Positions 8,219 through 16,400 of a stretch of 35,864 bases of DNA are shown piece after piece. A program made the position numbers and the translations under genes. Each line of letters opens with the position of its first letter. Position 1 is the stretch's first letter. Under the pieces are notes generated by a model. The model had not been told where the DNA came from. It saw nothing but the letters and a program-made list of their open reading frames with translations, and made no database searches. Source of the stretch: a bacterium (GTDB lineage Bacteria; Planctomycetota; J058; JAJDCP01); NCBI GenBank assembly GCA_030428695.1, contig JAUIEM010000039.1, positions 1-35,864 on the forward strand, given 5' to 3'.

Positions 8219-10012
8219 TCAGAAGCGCAGGTCGGCCAGCTTGAGCTCGCCCGCGCCGACGGCGTGGCGGATGTTGAAGCTGTTGAGGATCTCCGGGTGG
8301 ATCTCGCCGACCCGCCCGATGCAGTTCCCCTCGCCGTCGACCAGCCGGGCGAGCCGGCCGGGGATGAAGCTCGCGTCCTCGTCGGGCTCGTAGCGGGCCT
8401 CGAGGCCGAGCTCCCAGAGCAGCGCGTCCATCGCCCCGCGGGCGCTGGCGAAGCCGCCGTCCCCGAGCAGTACGAAGGCCGCCCGCACCTCTTCACGCGT
8501 GCCGGTCTCGGCGTCGGGGTCGAGGTGGAAGCTGTGGCCGATCTCGAAGAAGCGCTGCGGCGCCGGCCGGCCTTTGTTCTTCTCGAGGGTCTCGAGCAGG
8601 CCGGTCAGGAGGTGGGTGCGCAGCACCTTGAGGTCGAGGATCTTCGGGTTGGCGACCTCGACGAAGTCCCCGGGCTCCTGGAGCATGCGCTCGAAGTGGT
8701 TGCGCATCGTGGTCAGGAGCAGCGACAGCACCTCGTGGCAGCCGAGGCCGATCAGCACCTCGCGGGCGCGCTCCTTGAGCAGCTCCTCGGGACGCGCCTC
8801 GCCGAGGGTCTGGGTCTCGACCAGGTCGGGCACCAGGTTGCGGTAGCCGTAGCCGATCGCGAGGTCCTCGAAGATGTCGACCTGGTGCTTGACGTCCCCG
8901 CGGTAGGCGGGGTAGCGCACCTCGAGCCGGCCCTCGCCGAGGTCGTCGTAGGACAGCCGCATCTTGCGCAAAAGCGCCCCCGCGCTCTCGCTGTCGAGCT
9001 CGAGACCGAGCCAGCGGTTGGCCGCGTCGACCTCGATGCGGGCGCGACGCGGCGTCAGGTCGGGGGTGCGGGCGCGCTCTTCCCCGCGACGGAGCTCGAC
9101 GCTGCGCAGCGTCGCCCCGAGCTCGGCCAGCGAGCAGACCAGGGCGTTGAGGGTGCGCTGCACGTCGTCCTCGGTGATGCCGGTCACGTCGACGAACAGC
9201 CGGGTGCTGCCCTCGCGGACGCGGGTCTCTTCGCTGTTGATGATCGGCGGCATCGACAGCACCTGGTCGTTCGCGTCGACGAGCAGCGGGTAGCGCGCGT
9301 GCTCGGCGAGCAGGCCCGCGTACACCACACCCTTGGTGTGCTTCTCGAGGATCTCCGCCGGCGTCATCGGCTCGTCGGGATGGCCGAGGGGGCAGAAGCG
9401 GCGCTCGTCCGGGCCGACCGTCGTGTAGCGGATCGGCGAGGTGATCGTGGTCAGGTCGTAGACGCCGATGCTCGCGAGCTTGCGGTTCCGGCCGATGCCC
9501 CAGTGCAGGCTCTCCTGGAACTTCATCAGGTCTTTGAGCCGGGTCGCGTCCATCGCCGGCACGGTGACCTCGCAGCAGGCGATGAAGGGGCGGAAGCTGG
9601 CCTTGTCGGCGACGCTCGGGTCGATCTCGACGACCAGCTCGCCGGGTTCCACCGGATACTCCGGCAGGCCCTCGCTGACCCCGAGGTAGCCGCGCAGCGC
9701 CCGGGACAGACCGCCGACGTCGAACAGGTCGGGGCGGGCGGGCAGGAGGTCGAGCTTGATCGTCTCCTCGCTGCCGACCAGGGCGAAGGGCTCCTCGGCC
9801 TCGAAGCCGCAGTCCTCGCAGCGGCGCGGCGCCTCCTCGCGGCTGAGCTTCTCCTGCAGCAGGCCGCACTTGCCGCAGCGGTAGAAGCTCGACTCGCCGA
9901 CCTCGTCGACGTCGCAGCCGAGCTGCTCGAGGTAGTCGGCGAGCTCGTCGAGGCTGCACTCCCGGCCGAGGCTCTCGGAGAGCTGGCGGCGGGAAATCGC
10001 GATCACAGGCAT
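8219..10012 (-). CDS. pheT: Phenylalanyl-tRNA synthetase beta subunit, archaeal/eukaryotic type, with inserted zinc ribbon
   Basis: PheT is half of the enzyme that charges tRNA-Phe. This 597-residue protein has the short archaeal form: it starts directly with the B1-like domain (PVIAISRRQLSESLG) and lacks the N-terminal tRNA-binding and C-terminal anticodon-binding extensions of bacterial PheT (about 800 residues). KLDLLPARPDLFDVGGLSRA and FRPFIACCEV are archaeal-type signatures, as are SMPPIINSEETRV and YPAYRGDVKHQVDIFEDLAI. Unusually, residues 44-70 insert C46-x2-C49 ... C65-x2-C68, a zinc-ribbon pattern, ahead of that region. It is the second gene of the operon: its ATG at 10012 overlaps the pheS stop by 10 bases. 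Confidence 0.95.
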   Translation of the reverse strand: MPVIAISRRQLSESLGRECSLDELADYLEQLGCDVDEVGESSFYRCGKCGLLQEKLSREEAPRRCEDCGFEAEEPFALVGSEETIKLDLLPARPDLFDVGGLSRALRGYLGVSEGLPEYPVEPGELVVEIDPSVADKASFRPFIACCEVTVPAMDATRLKDLMKFQESLHWGIGRNRKLASIGVYDLTTITSPIRYTTVGPDERRFCPLGHPDEPMTPAEILEKHTKGVVYAGLLAEHARYPLLVDANDQVLSMPPIINSEETRVREGSTRLFVDVTGITEDDVQRTLNALVCSLAELGATLRSVELRRGEERARTPDLTPRRARIEVDAANRWLGLELDSESAGALLRKMRLSYDDLGEGRLEVRYPAYRGDVKHQVDIFEDLAIGYGYRNLVPDLVETQTLGEARPEELLKERAREVLIGLGCHEVLSLLLTTMRNHFERMLQEPGDFVEVANPKILDLKVLRTHLLTGLLETLEKNKGRPAPQRFFEIGHSFHLDPDAETGTREEVRAAFVLLGDGGFASARGAMDALLWELGLEARYEPDEDASFIPGRLARLVDGEGNCIGRVGEIHPEILNSFNIRHAVGAGELKLADLRF

Positions 10013-11517
10013 GACTTGGTCTCCCTCAGCCAGTCGAGGTCGGCGGTGTAGAGCTGGCGGATGTCGTCGCAGCCGAGCCGGAACATCGCGAGCCGCTCGA
10101 GGCCGAGGCCCCAGGCCAGCACCGGGTGCTCGCAGCCGAGCGGGCGGGTCACCTCGGGGCGGAAGATGCCCGCGCCCCCGAGCTCGATCCACTGCTGGCG
10201 CGACTCCATGTAGACGAACACCTCGGCGCTCGGCTCGGTGTAGGGGAAGAAGGCCGGCTTGAACTTGACCTTCGCGAAGCCCATCTTGCGGTAGAAGGCG
10301 CTCAGGGTGCCGAGCAGCCGGCGGAAGTTCGCGTCCTCGTCGACGATGATGCCGTCGACCTGGTGGAACTCCGGCAGGTGCTTGAAGCTGATCGTCTCGT
10401 TGCGGAACACGCGCCCGACACAGAAGATCTTCTGCGGCGCGTCGGGCGTCTCGGCCAGGGCGCGTACGCTGGTCGCCGTGGTGTGGGTGCGCAGCAGCGC
10501 CGAGCGCGCGGTCTCGACCTGCCAGCGGTAGCCCCAGCCGGCCGAGCCGGTGTCGCCGCCGTCCTGGTGCACGTCCGCGACCGCCCGCACCCAGTCTTCC
10601 CGGGGCAGCTTGGTGGTGGCGGGGTTCGCCATGTAGAAGGTGTCCTGCATCTCGCGGGCGGGGTGGTCCTGCGGCTGGAACAGCGCGTCGAAGTCCCAGA
10701 AGGCCGACTCGACCATCGGCGAGACGACCTCGCGGAAGCCCATCTCGAGGAACACCCGCCGGGTCTCGGCGAGGATGCGCACCAGGGGATGGCGCTTGGC
10801 GACCAGCGGGACCTCTGCCTTCAGGCCGACGTCGTAGCTGCGCAGCCGCAGGTCGCGCCACTCGCCGCTGGTGATCTGCTCGGAGCTCAGCTCGCTGACC
10901 TCGCGCACGACCCGCACGTCCTTGAGCGCGTCACGGCCCGCGGCGGTCAGCTCGAGCTGGCGCTGCTTGCGCGGCTTGAGCTTGCCGAGCTCGGAGCGGC
11001 CCTTCAGCAGCTTCTCGGCCTTCTTCGCCACGTCGGGCTCGAGCACGTCGAGGAAGCTGCGCCCCGCCTCCTGGGCGATGGCGAGCAGCCGCTCGTCGGG
11101 CTGCGGGACCTCGAGGGAGGCGCGCGCCTCGGCGGCGACCTGCAGGCTGCCGCTCTTCTTGTCCTTGCGGAACCAGCCGCGCCGCGCCCCGTAGTTGAGG
11201 ATCGCGGCCATGCCGATGCCGAGGTCCTTCGCGCGCTGCGCCGCGTCGCCCAGCGGCAGGCTCTCCAGCTCGGCGGGCAGGGCTTCGAGGAAGCGGCGCT
11301 CCGGCAGCGTGCCCGGCAGGTTCTCGGCGAGCACCAGCTCCTTGCGGACGACGACCTGCTCGGTCAACCAGCCGGCCTTCTTCCAGCCGTCGACCGCGAC
11401 CGCGACCTTCGCCTGGTCGAGGCCGGACTGCTCGACCAGGGCGCCGAAGTCGACCGCGCCCGCCTGCAGCAGGCTGCGGGCCACCGTCATCTCCTCGGGG
11501 GTCAGGGTCGTCGGCAT
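10003..11517 (-). CDS. pheS: Phenylalanyl-tRNA synthetase alpha subunit, archaeal/eukaryotic type
   Basis: The catalytic alpha subunit of phenylalanyl-tRNA synthetase, 504 residues and thus the length of archaeal enzymes (bacterial PheS is about 340). The N-terminal 200 residues form winged-helix-like DNA/tRNA-binding modules. The class II core follows: motif 2 in FCVGRVFRNETISFKHLPEF with HQVDGIIVDE, and motif 3 in AWGLGLERLAMFRLGCDDI. The segment HPAREMQDTFYMANP is also typical of the archaeal form. The start ATG 11517 has a strong GAGGAGAG site just upstream. Longer in-frame starts would run through the promoter at 11552-11580. It overlaps pheT by 10 bases, so the subunits are co-translated. 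Confidence 0.95.
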   Translation of the reverse strand: MPTTLTPEEMTVARSLLQAGAVDFGALVEQSGLDQAKVAVAVDGWKKAGWLTEQVVVRKELVLAENLPGTLPERRFLEALPAELESLPLGDAAQRAKDLGIGMAAILNYGARRGWFRKDKKSGSLQVAAEARASLEVPQPDERLLAIAQEAGRSFLDVLEPDVAKKAEKLLKGRSELGKLKPRKQRQLELTAAGRDALKDVRVVREVSELSSEQITSGEWRDLRLRSYDVGLKAEVPLVAKRHPLVRILAETRRVFLEMGFREVVSPMVESAFWDFDALFQPQDHPAREMQDTFYMANPATTKLPREDWVRAVADVHQDGGDTGSAGWGYRWQVETARSALLRTHTTATSVRALAETPDAPQKIFCVGRVFRNETISFKHLPEFHQVDGIIVDEDANFRRLLGTLSAFYRKMGFAKVKFKPAFFPYTEPSAEVFVYMESRQQWIELGGAGIFRPEVTRPLGCEHPVLAWGLGLERLAMFRLGCDDIRQLYTADLDWLRETKSCL

Positions 11518-11551
11518 CGCTCTCTCCTCGCGGGCGCCGGGTTCGGGCCCG

Positions 11552-11580
11552 ACACTACTGACCGGGTGGGCGCGGTGCAA
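11552..11580 (-). promoter_or_regulatory. Promoter for pheS-pheT
   Basis: On the minus strand, TTGCAC (11580-11575) and TAGTGT (11557-11552) are separated by 17 bases, about 35 bases upstream of the pheS ATG. No tRNA-type T-box structure is evident in the short leader. Confidence 0.45.
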
Positions 11581-11634
11581 GGGTCGCCCTGGATTGCGGA
11601 CCGCGGGGACCGCGCCGATGGCGCCCGACCCGCG

Positions 11635-11664
11635 TTGTCGAAACCGGTCCGCATGTGCTATGCT
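11635..11664 (+). promoter_or_regulatory. Promoter for the thioredoxin-zinc ribbon pair
   Basis: TTGTCG (11635-11640) and TATGCT (11659-11664) are separated by 18 bases. The ATG is at 11711, with an AAGGGG ribosome-binding site before it. Confidence 0.5.
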
Positions 11665-11710
11665 CCTGGCAGTCCGGCGTGCCCACGGGGCGGGAGACGA
11701 AGGGGATACG

Positions 11711-12127
11711 ATGGCGTGGTCGCGCGGGCTGGTGCTGTGTACGCTGTTCGCGTTCGGCTGTGGTGACGCGCACCGCGAGACTCCGGTCCAGACCGTCGCG
11801 GGCGAGCCCGCCGAAGAGGTCGTGCCGTGGCTCGACGCCGCGGGCTTCGCCCCGGCGCTGGCCGAAGGCGTCGGCTTCGTCGACTTCTACGCGGACAACT
11901 GTGCACCCTGCCAGGAGATGGAGCCGATCGTCGCAGACCTGGCCCAGGAGCTGACCGACATCGGGTTCTTCCGCGTCGACACCGATGCCGAGAGCGCCCT
12001 GACCGAACAGCACCGCATCGAGGCGCTCCCGACCTTCATCCTGTTCGTCGACGGCGTGCCCGTCGGACGGCGGGAGGGAGCGCAGGAAGCGGACGCGCTG
12101 CGCGCATGGATCGACGAGCACCGATGA
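11711..12127 (+). CDS. Thioredoxin-fold lipoprotein
   Basis: A 138-residue protein. The first 19 residues are a short basic/hydrophobic leader ending in LFAFGCGD, a plausible though imperfect lipobox (Cys18), so it is probably membrane-tethered outside the cytoplasm. The rest is a thioredoxin domain with active site CAPC in DFYADNCAPCQEMEPIVADL, where canonical thioredoxin has CGPC. RIEALPTFILFVDG supplies the conserved cis-proline, and GREEG-like turns complete the fold. The likely role is disulfide reduction or exchange in the envelope. Its stop overlaps the start of the next gene (ATGA, 4 bases), so the two are translationally coupled. Confidence 0.88.
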   Translation: MAWSRGLVLCTLFAFGCGDAHRETPVQTVAGEPAEEVVPWLDAAGFAPALAEGVGFVDFYADNCAPCQEMEPIVADLAQELTDIGFFRVDTDAESALTEQHRIEALPTFILFVDGVPVGRREGAQEADALRAWIDEHR

Positions 12128-12357
12128 ACCAGCCGAGACGCCCGACCCGCCGCAAGAGACCGCGCCCGCGCTACTGCGTCGGCTGTGGGATGGCGAACCA
12201 GAACCCGACCCGCCCCTGTGTGCGCTGCGGCACCGTCCGGGCCGAGTTCCCGCCCCACGCCACCCGCGGGGCCTGCCCGATCTGTCACGAGTTCACGCTG
12301 ATGGGGACGCCGTACTGCGAGTGGTGCGGCAGCTCCCACGCCTCGTGGAGCGCGTAG
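12124..12357 (+). CDS. Small double zinc-ribbon protein
   Basis: A 77-residue protein with a very basic start (MNQPRRPTRRKRPRPR) and four CxxC motifs: CVGC, CVRC, CPIC and CEWC, giving two four-cysteine zinc ribbons. The basic tail suggests nucleic-acid or ribosome contact, but no family is recognised. Its ATG lies inside the stop of the thioredoxin gene (ATGA), a strong sign of coupled expression. The coupling hints that thioredoxin and zinc-cysteine status might be linked, but that is inference. Confidence 0.75.
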   Translation: MNQPRRPTRRKRPRPRYCVGCGMANQNPTRPCVRCGTVRAEFPPHATRGACPICHEFTLMGTPYCEWCGSSHASWSA

Positions 12358-12373
12358 GGCTGGCCCCGGGCGT

Positions 12374-13381
12374 TCAGCTGACCGTGGCGACGGAGATCGT
12401 CAGCAGGTAGTGCTGGAGCAGGTTCTTGTTGGTGTCCACTTTCGTGAACTCGAGCGTCCGCCGGGCATGGAGGCTCTCGAGCCAGAAGGGCCCGGCAACC
12501 TCCATCGCGCGGATCCCGCTGTCGCCGATGAGCTCGGCGACGACGCTGGTGATCACGGCGTCTCCTCCATCGAGCCCCACGTAGATCCGGTACCGAGGCT
12601 TGAGCTCTTCAGCCTGGGAAGTGGTCTCGACGAGCTTGACGAGGAAGTTCGCCGCACCGTTCTCCAGCGTTCCCCTCCAGACCGTGCCGCTCCCGCTCGG
12701 GCAGGCGAGGTCCTCGCACTCGACCGAAGGCAGCTGACTCTCGCCTACGACGGCGATCTGGTCCGGATCGTGCTCCGACTCGAGGCAGTGGAGGCGTCGC
12801 CATGTGCACTTCACTTCGACGGTCTCTTGCGGCGAAGCCTGCGTCTGCTCCGCCTCGCAGGGCGTCTGCTTCCTCCACAGCTCCTCCTCGTTCTCCGGGC
12901 AGGGGTAGTCGTCGGGATCCGGCGACTCGCTTGCGCGCACGACATCGATGGTCAGGGTGTAGCGCGCCGTGCCGTCTTCGAAGGGGAGGAGGGTTCCGCG
13001 TACGGTCTCGCTCCCCTTTGGCGTCAGCTGCTTGATCCCCGGCACCCCGCCCGAGAGGCCGACGGTGACCTCGAAGGCGGGATCGAGGTAGTGGTTCGAG
13101 TCGGTCTCCAGCAAGCGGACCGTGAAGGTCTGGTCGCTAGCATCTTCGCCAAAGTCGTGTCGGAATAGCCGCGAGTCCTCGGGGTTGATGGGGGCATGCC
13201 CCTGGTTGACGCTGCACTCGTACTCGCTCGAGACCGAGTCCTCGTCTCCGACTACGACCTTGATCTTGTCGGGATCCAACGTGTAGGTCCCGTAACAACA
13301 CAACCTCAGCCACACGCACTTGACTTCGAGATCTCCCATTGTGGCTTCGGAACCTATCGCCGTCTGTTCGCGGTCGCTCAT
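12374..13381 (-). CDS. Uncharacterised protein with two related beta-rich repeats
   Basis: A 335-residue protein with no signal peptide or membrane helix, so probably cytoplasmic. It contains two related halves. The first begins VKCVWLRLCCYGTYTLDPDK (about residue 20) and the second VKCTWRRLHCLESEHDPDQ (about residue 185). Each continues with a beta-rich segment holding FTVRLLETDS or FLVKLVETTS, and then VTVGLSGG or IYVGLDGG. This points to an ancient duplication. It is acidic and Cys-containing. The start ATG 13381 has GGAGA upstream. It is divergent from the large pseudokinase/kinase gene across 112 bases, which suggests co-regulation or a functional link. Base composition appears slightly less GC-rich than its neighbours. 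I recognise no family. Confidence 0.8.
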   Translation of the reverse strand: MSDREQTAIGSEATMGDLEVKCVWLRLCCYGTYTLDPDKIKVVVGDEDSVSSEYECSVNQGHAPINPEDSRLFRHDFGEDASDQTFTVRLLETDSNHYLDPAFEVTVGLSGGVPGIKQLTPKGSETVRGTLLPFEDGTARYTLTIDVVRASESPDPDDYPCPENEEELWRKQTPCEAEQTQASPQETVEVKCTWRRLHCLESEHDPDQIAVVGESQLPSVECEDLACPSGSGTVWRGTLENGAANFLVKLVETTSQAEELKPRYRIYVGLDGGDAVITSVVAELIGDSGIRAMEVAGPFWLESLHARRTLEFTKVDTNKNLLQHYLLTISVATVS

Positions 13382-13457
13382 CTTGCGCTCTCCTTTTCCG
13401 CTAGCTGTGTCTCTAACGTCGGCACCCCCATAAGCGGAAACCCTGTCCCCGTCCCGC

Positions 13458-13486
13458 TGGCAAATCCCGGTGGCTTTGGCGATAAT
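13458..13486 (+). promoter_or_regulatory. Possible promoter giving a near-leaderless kinase mRNA
   Basis: TGGCAA (13458-13463) and GATAAT (13481-13486) are separated by 17 bases. Transcription would start within a base or two of the ATG at 13494, and no Shine-Dalgarno sequence precedes that ATG. Confidence 0.4.
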
Positions 13487-13493
13487 ACCGAGT

Positions 13494-16400
13494 ATGACTG
13501 CAGAATGCGAAACGGGGCCCTCTCTCTGCCCCGAGTGCGGCGCCCAGCCTGCGACGGAGGGCCCTCGCTGTGAACGCTGCGGCGGTGAGCTGTCCGCCTC
13601 GGCGCGCCACCGCCAGCTGATCGGACGTCTGATCGGCCCCTTCCTGCTCGAATCCGTCCGTCGGCGCACGCCGGCTGGCACCGCCTTCGCCGCGATCGAC
13701 CAGACCGATGGATTGTGGGTCGAGCTCGAAGTGTCGGCCCTGCACGGCGGCGCCCACCCGAAGCGCGCGCAGCGCGAACGCCAGCTGCGGCTGCAGCTCG
13801 CCCACCCGCATCTGGTTCGCGTGCTCAGCGCCGGGGAGGCCGGCGAGTTCGCCTACGTCGCGACCGACGCTCGCCCGGAGGAAGGCCCGCTCGCGGACGC
13901 CCGCCTCCACGGCACGCGTCTCGGCCTGCGCATCGCCAGCGAGGTCTGCGCGGGGCTCGCCTTTCTGCATCAACACCGGCTCGTCCATGGCTGCCTCGAT
14001 CCGTCGCAGGTGCTGTACGATCCGACGAGCGCGACCGCGCGCCTGGCGGGGCCCGGCGCCTGTCTCTCCGCTGACGGGCAGGAGAGCGCGCCGAAGTCGA
14101 CGGGCAACCCGGCCTACGCGGCCCCCGAGACCGCGCGGGGTCGCTTTTCGGTCGCTTCCGATCTGTACTCCCTCGGCGCGCTGCTCGCATACTGCTTGTG
14201 CGGCCGTGCCCCGTTCGGTCCGGACAGGGAGGGGCGCCGCGCCTTCGTGCTCGAGCACCTGGAGGAAGAGGCCACGCTCCTCCCCGAGTTGCGGGAGCTG
14301 TTGCAGACGCTGACCGCACCTGATCCGGGCGCTCGGCCGAAGCGCGCACAGCTCGTCCGGCGACGCCTGCAGACCCTGCTTGGCGAGCGAGCCGAGGTCT
14401 CCCCCGTGCCGCTCGACGCCCCGTCGCCCGGGCGCAGTGTGATGTGCGAAGATCTGGAAGAGCTCGGTGCCACGGGCTTCCGCCTGACGCCGGCCCTTCT
14501 CGCCCCCCTGCCCCTGCCGCTGGCCCAGGCTGCGCTCTCGACCTGGAATGCCCGGCCCGGCCTGCCGCGGCGCATGATCGCGTACGTGCTCTGGGAGACG
14601 GTCACACGCTTGCTCGCCGCGCTCGGCTGCGCCCTGCTCAGCGATCGCGGCCAGCCGCTTCCGACGGCTCTCGCCCGGCGTCCGTTCCGCCCTTCCTTCG
14701 GACAGTGGATCGTCATCGCTCGCGAAGCGCTCGGCGCGTGCCCGGCAGATGACGAGCTCGCCCGATGCGCGCGGGCGTGCCTGTTCGACACGGCGCCCGG
14801 CCGCCGGCACAGCCTGCTGCGGTTCCTCGAAGAGCTCGTCGAGCTTCGCAACAAGAGCGCGCACCTGTGGCCCGAGGACGAGGAGATCGACCTCCTCTCC
14901 AGGCTGCTCGAGCTCGCGAAGGAGAGCGCGTTCTTGCGGGAAGGCCGACTGCTCACGATCGAGAGCGCCGTTCTGGACAGCGACTCACGGGTGCGCTACC
15001 AACCTCTCGCGCTGCACGGCGCCCAGGGGCCCGTCCGCGGCCGTCCGTTCTCCGCCGCCCCCGGTCTCGCCTGCGAGCGGGTCTATTGGCAGTTCGGGCA
15101 ACGCTTCCTCGAGCTCGATCCCTTCTGGATCTTCGAAGGCGGTGAGGTCCTGCAACTGCAGCGCGTCGACAAAGGCCGCGTGCGCTACATCGCCCTCGAC
15201 GACCGCCCCCCCCGCGTGTTGCGTGAACGCTTCGCGGAGTGGACGCGCCTGCTCGGCGGCGCGGAGCCAGCGCTGGAAGCTCCTGGCCTGGCGACGCCCG
15301 CTTCCGAGCCGCCGCCAAGCCGCGATCCCTACGTCGGACGGATGCTCGGCAGTGTGTACCGGGTCGTCGCCGAGGTCGGCCAGGGCGGGATGGGCAGGGT
15401 GTACCGGGGGTGGGACACACGGCTGCAGCGGGAGGTCGCGCTCAAGCTCCTGTTGGGCGGGGCCTGGGCGGACCGCGAGGTGCGACGGCGCTTCCTCAAC
15501 GAAGCGCGCGTGCTCGCCTCTGTCGGGCATCCCCACCTCGTGCGCATCTTCGACGCGGGAGAGGAGGGGGGCTGCTTGTACTCGGTCATGGAGCTGCTCC
15601 CCGGGCCGACTCTCGCCGAGCGCTTGGAGCACGCGTGCGACCGCGCGGCGGTGCGGGAGGTCGTCGGCTGGGTGCGCGATGCCGCCCGTGCCCTGGACGC
15701 GTGCCACCGTGCCGGAGTGGTGCATCGCGACATCAAGCCCGCCAACCTGATGCTCGACGGCCGCGGGGAGGTGCGTGTTCTCGACTTCGGGCTCGCCCAT
15801 ATCGGCGGGGAGGATCTCACCCGCACCCGCGCCCACCTCGGCACCCCGCGCTACATGGCCCCGGAGCAGATCCTCGATGCCAAGCGTGTCGGCCCGGCCT
15901 CGGACATCTACGGCCTCGGCATGAGCCTCTACGCCCTGCTCAGCGGCGCAGAGCCCTTCGCGGACAAGGGCAGCGAGCACGCGATCCTCAAGGCGGCGCA
16001 GGTCGGCGCTTTCCCCCGGCTGCGCAAGGTCGCCCCCGACCTGCCCGAAGAGCTCGAGACCATCGTCGCGAAGGCCACCCGCCCGCGCGAGGAGCGCCGC
16101 TACGCATCCGCCGCTGCGCTAGCTGAGGATCTCGAGCGCTGGTTGGGGCACCGTCCGATCCTCGCGAGACCTGCTGGTGGCGTCGAGCGGCTGGCCAAGT
16201 ACTGCCGTCGCCATCCGGTGCGAGCGGTCGCGCTCAGCCTGCTCGGCACGCTGTTGCTCGCGATGACGGTGATGACGAGCATCGTCCTGGACCAGGCGGC
16301 GACCGTGCGCAGGAACCTGGACGACGTCGAACGGCTGTACGACCGCGCACGCGCCGAGCAACTGGCACGGGAGGTACACCATCCACCGGATTCTCTCGTC

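Noticed and set aside
7780..8496. Minus-strand frame with repeated EPLPYLGV-type peptide
   Set aside because: The peptide repeats are simply the intergenic DNA repeats read in frame. The upstream part is out of frame with PheT and there is no start signal.
8201..10051. Long open frame antisense to pheT (over 600 codons)
   Set aside because: It mirrors the highly conserved PheT frame, has antisense-type low-complexity composition and no ribosome-binding site. GC-rich third positions create such shadows.
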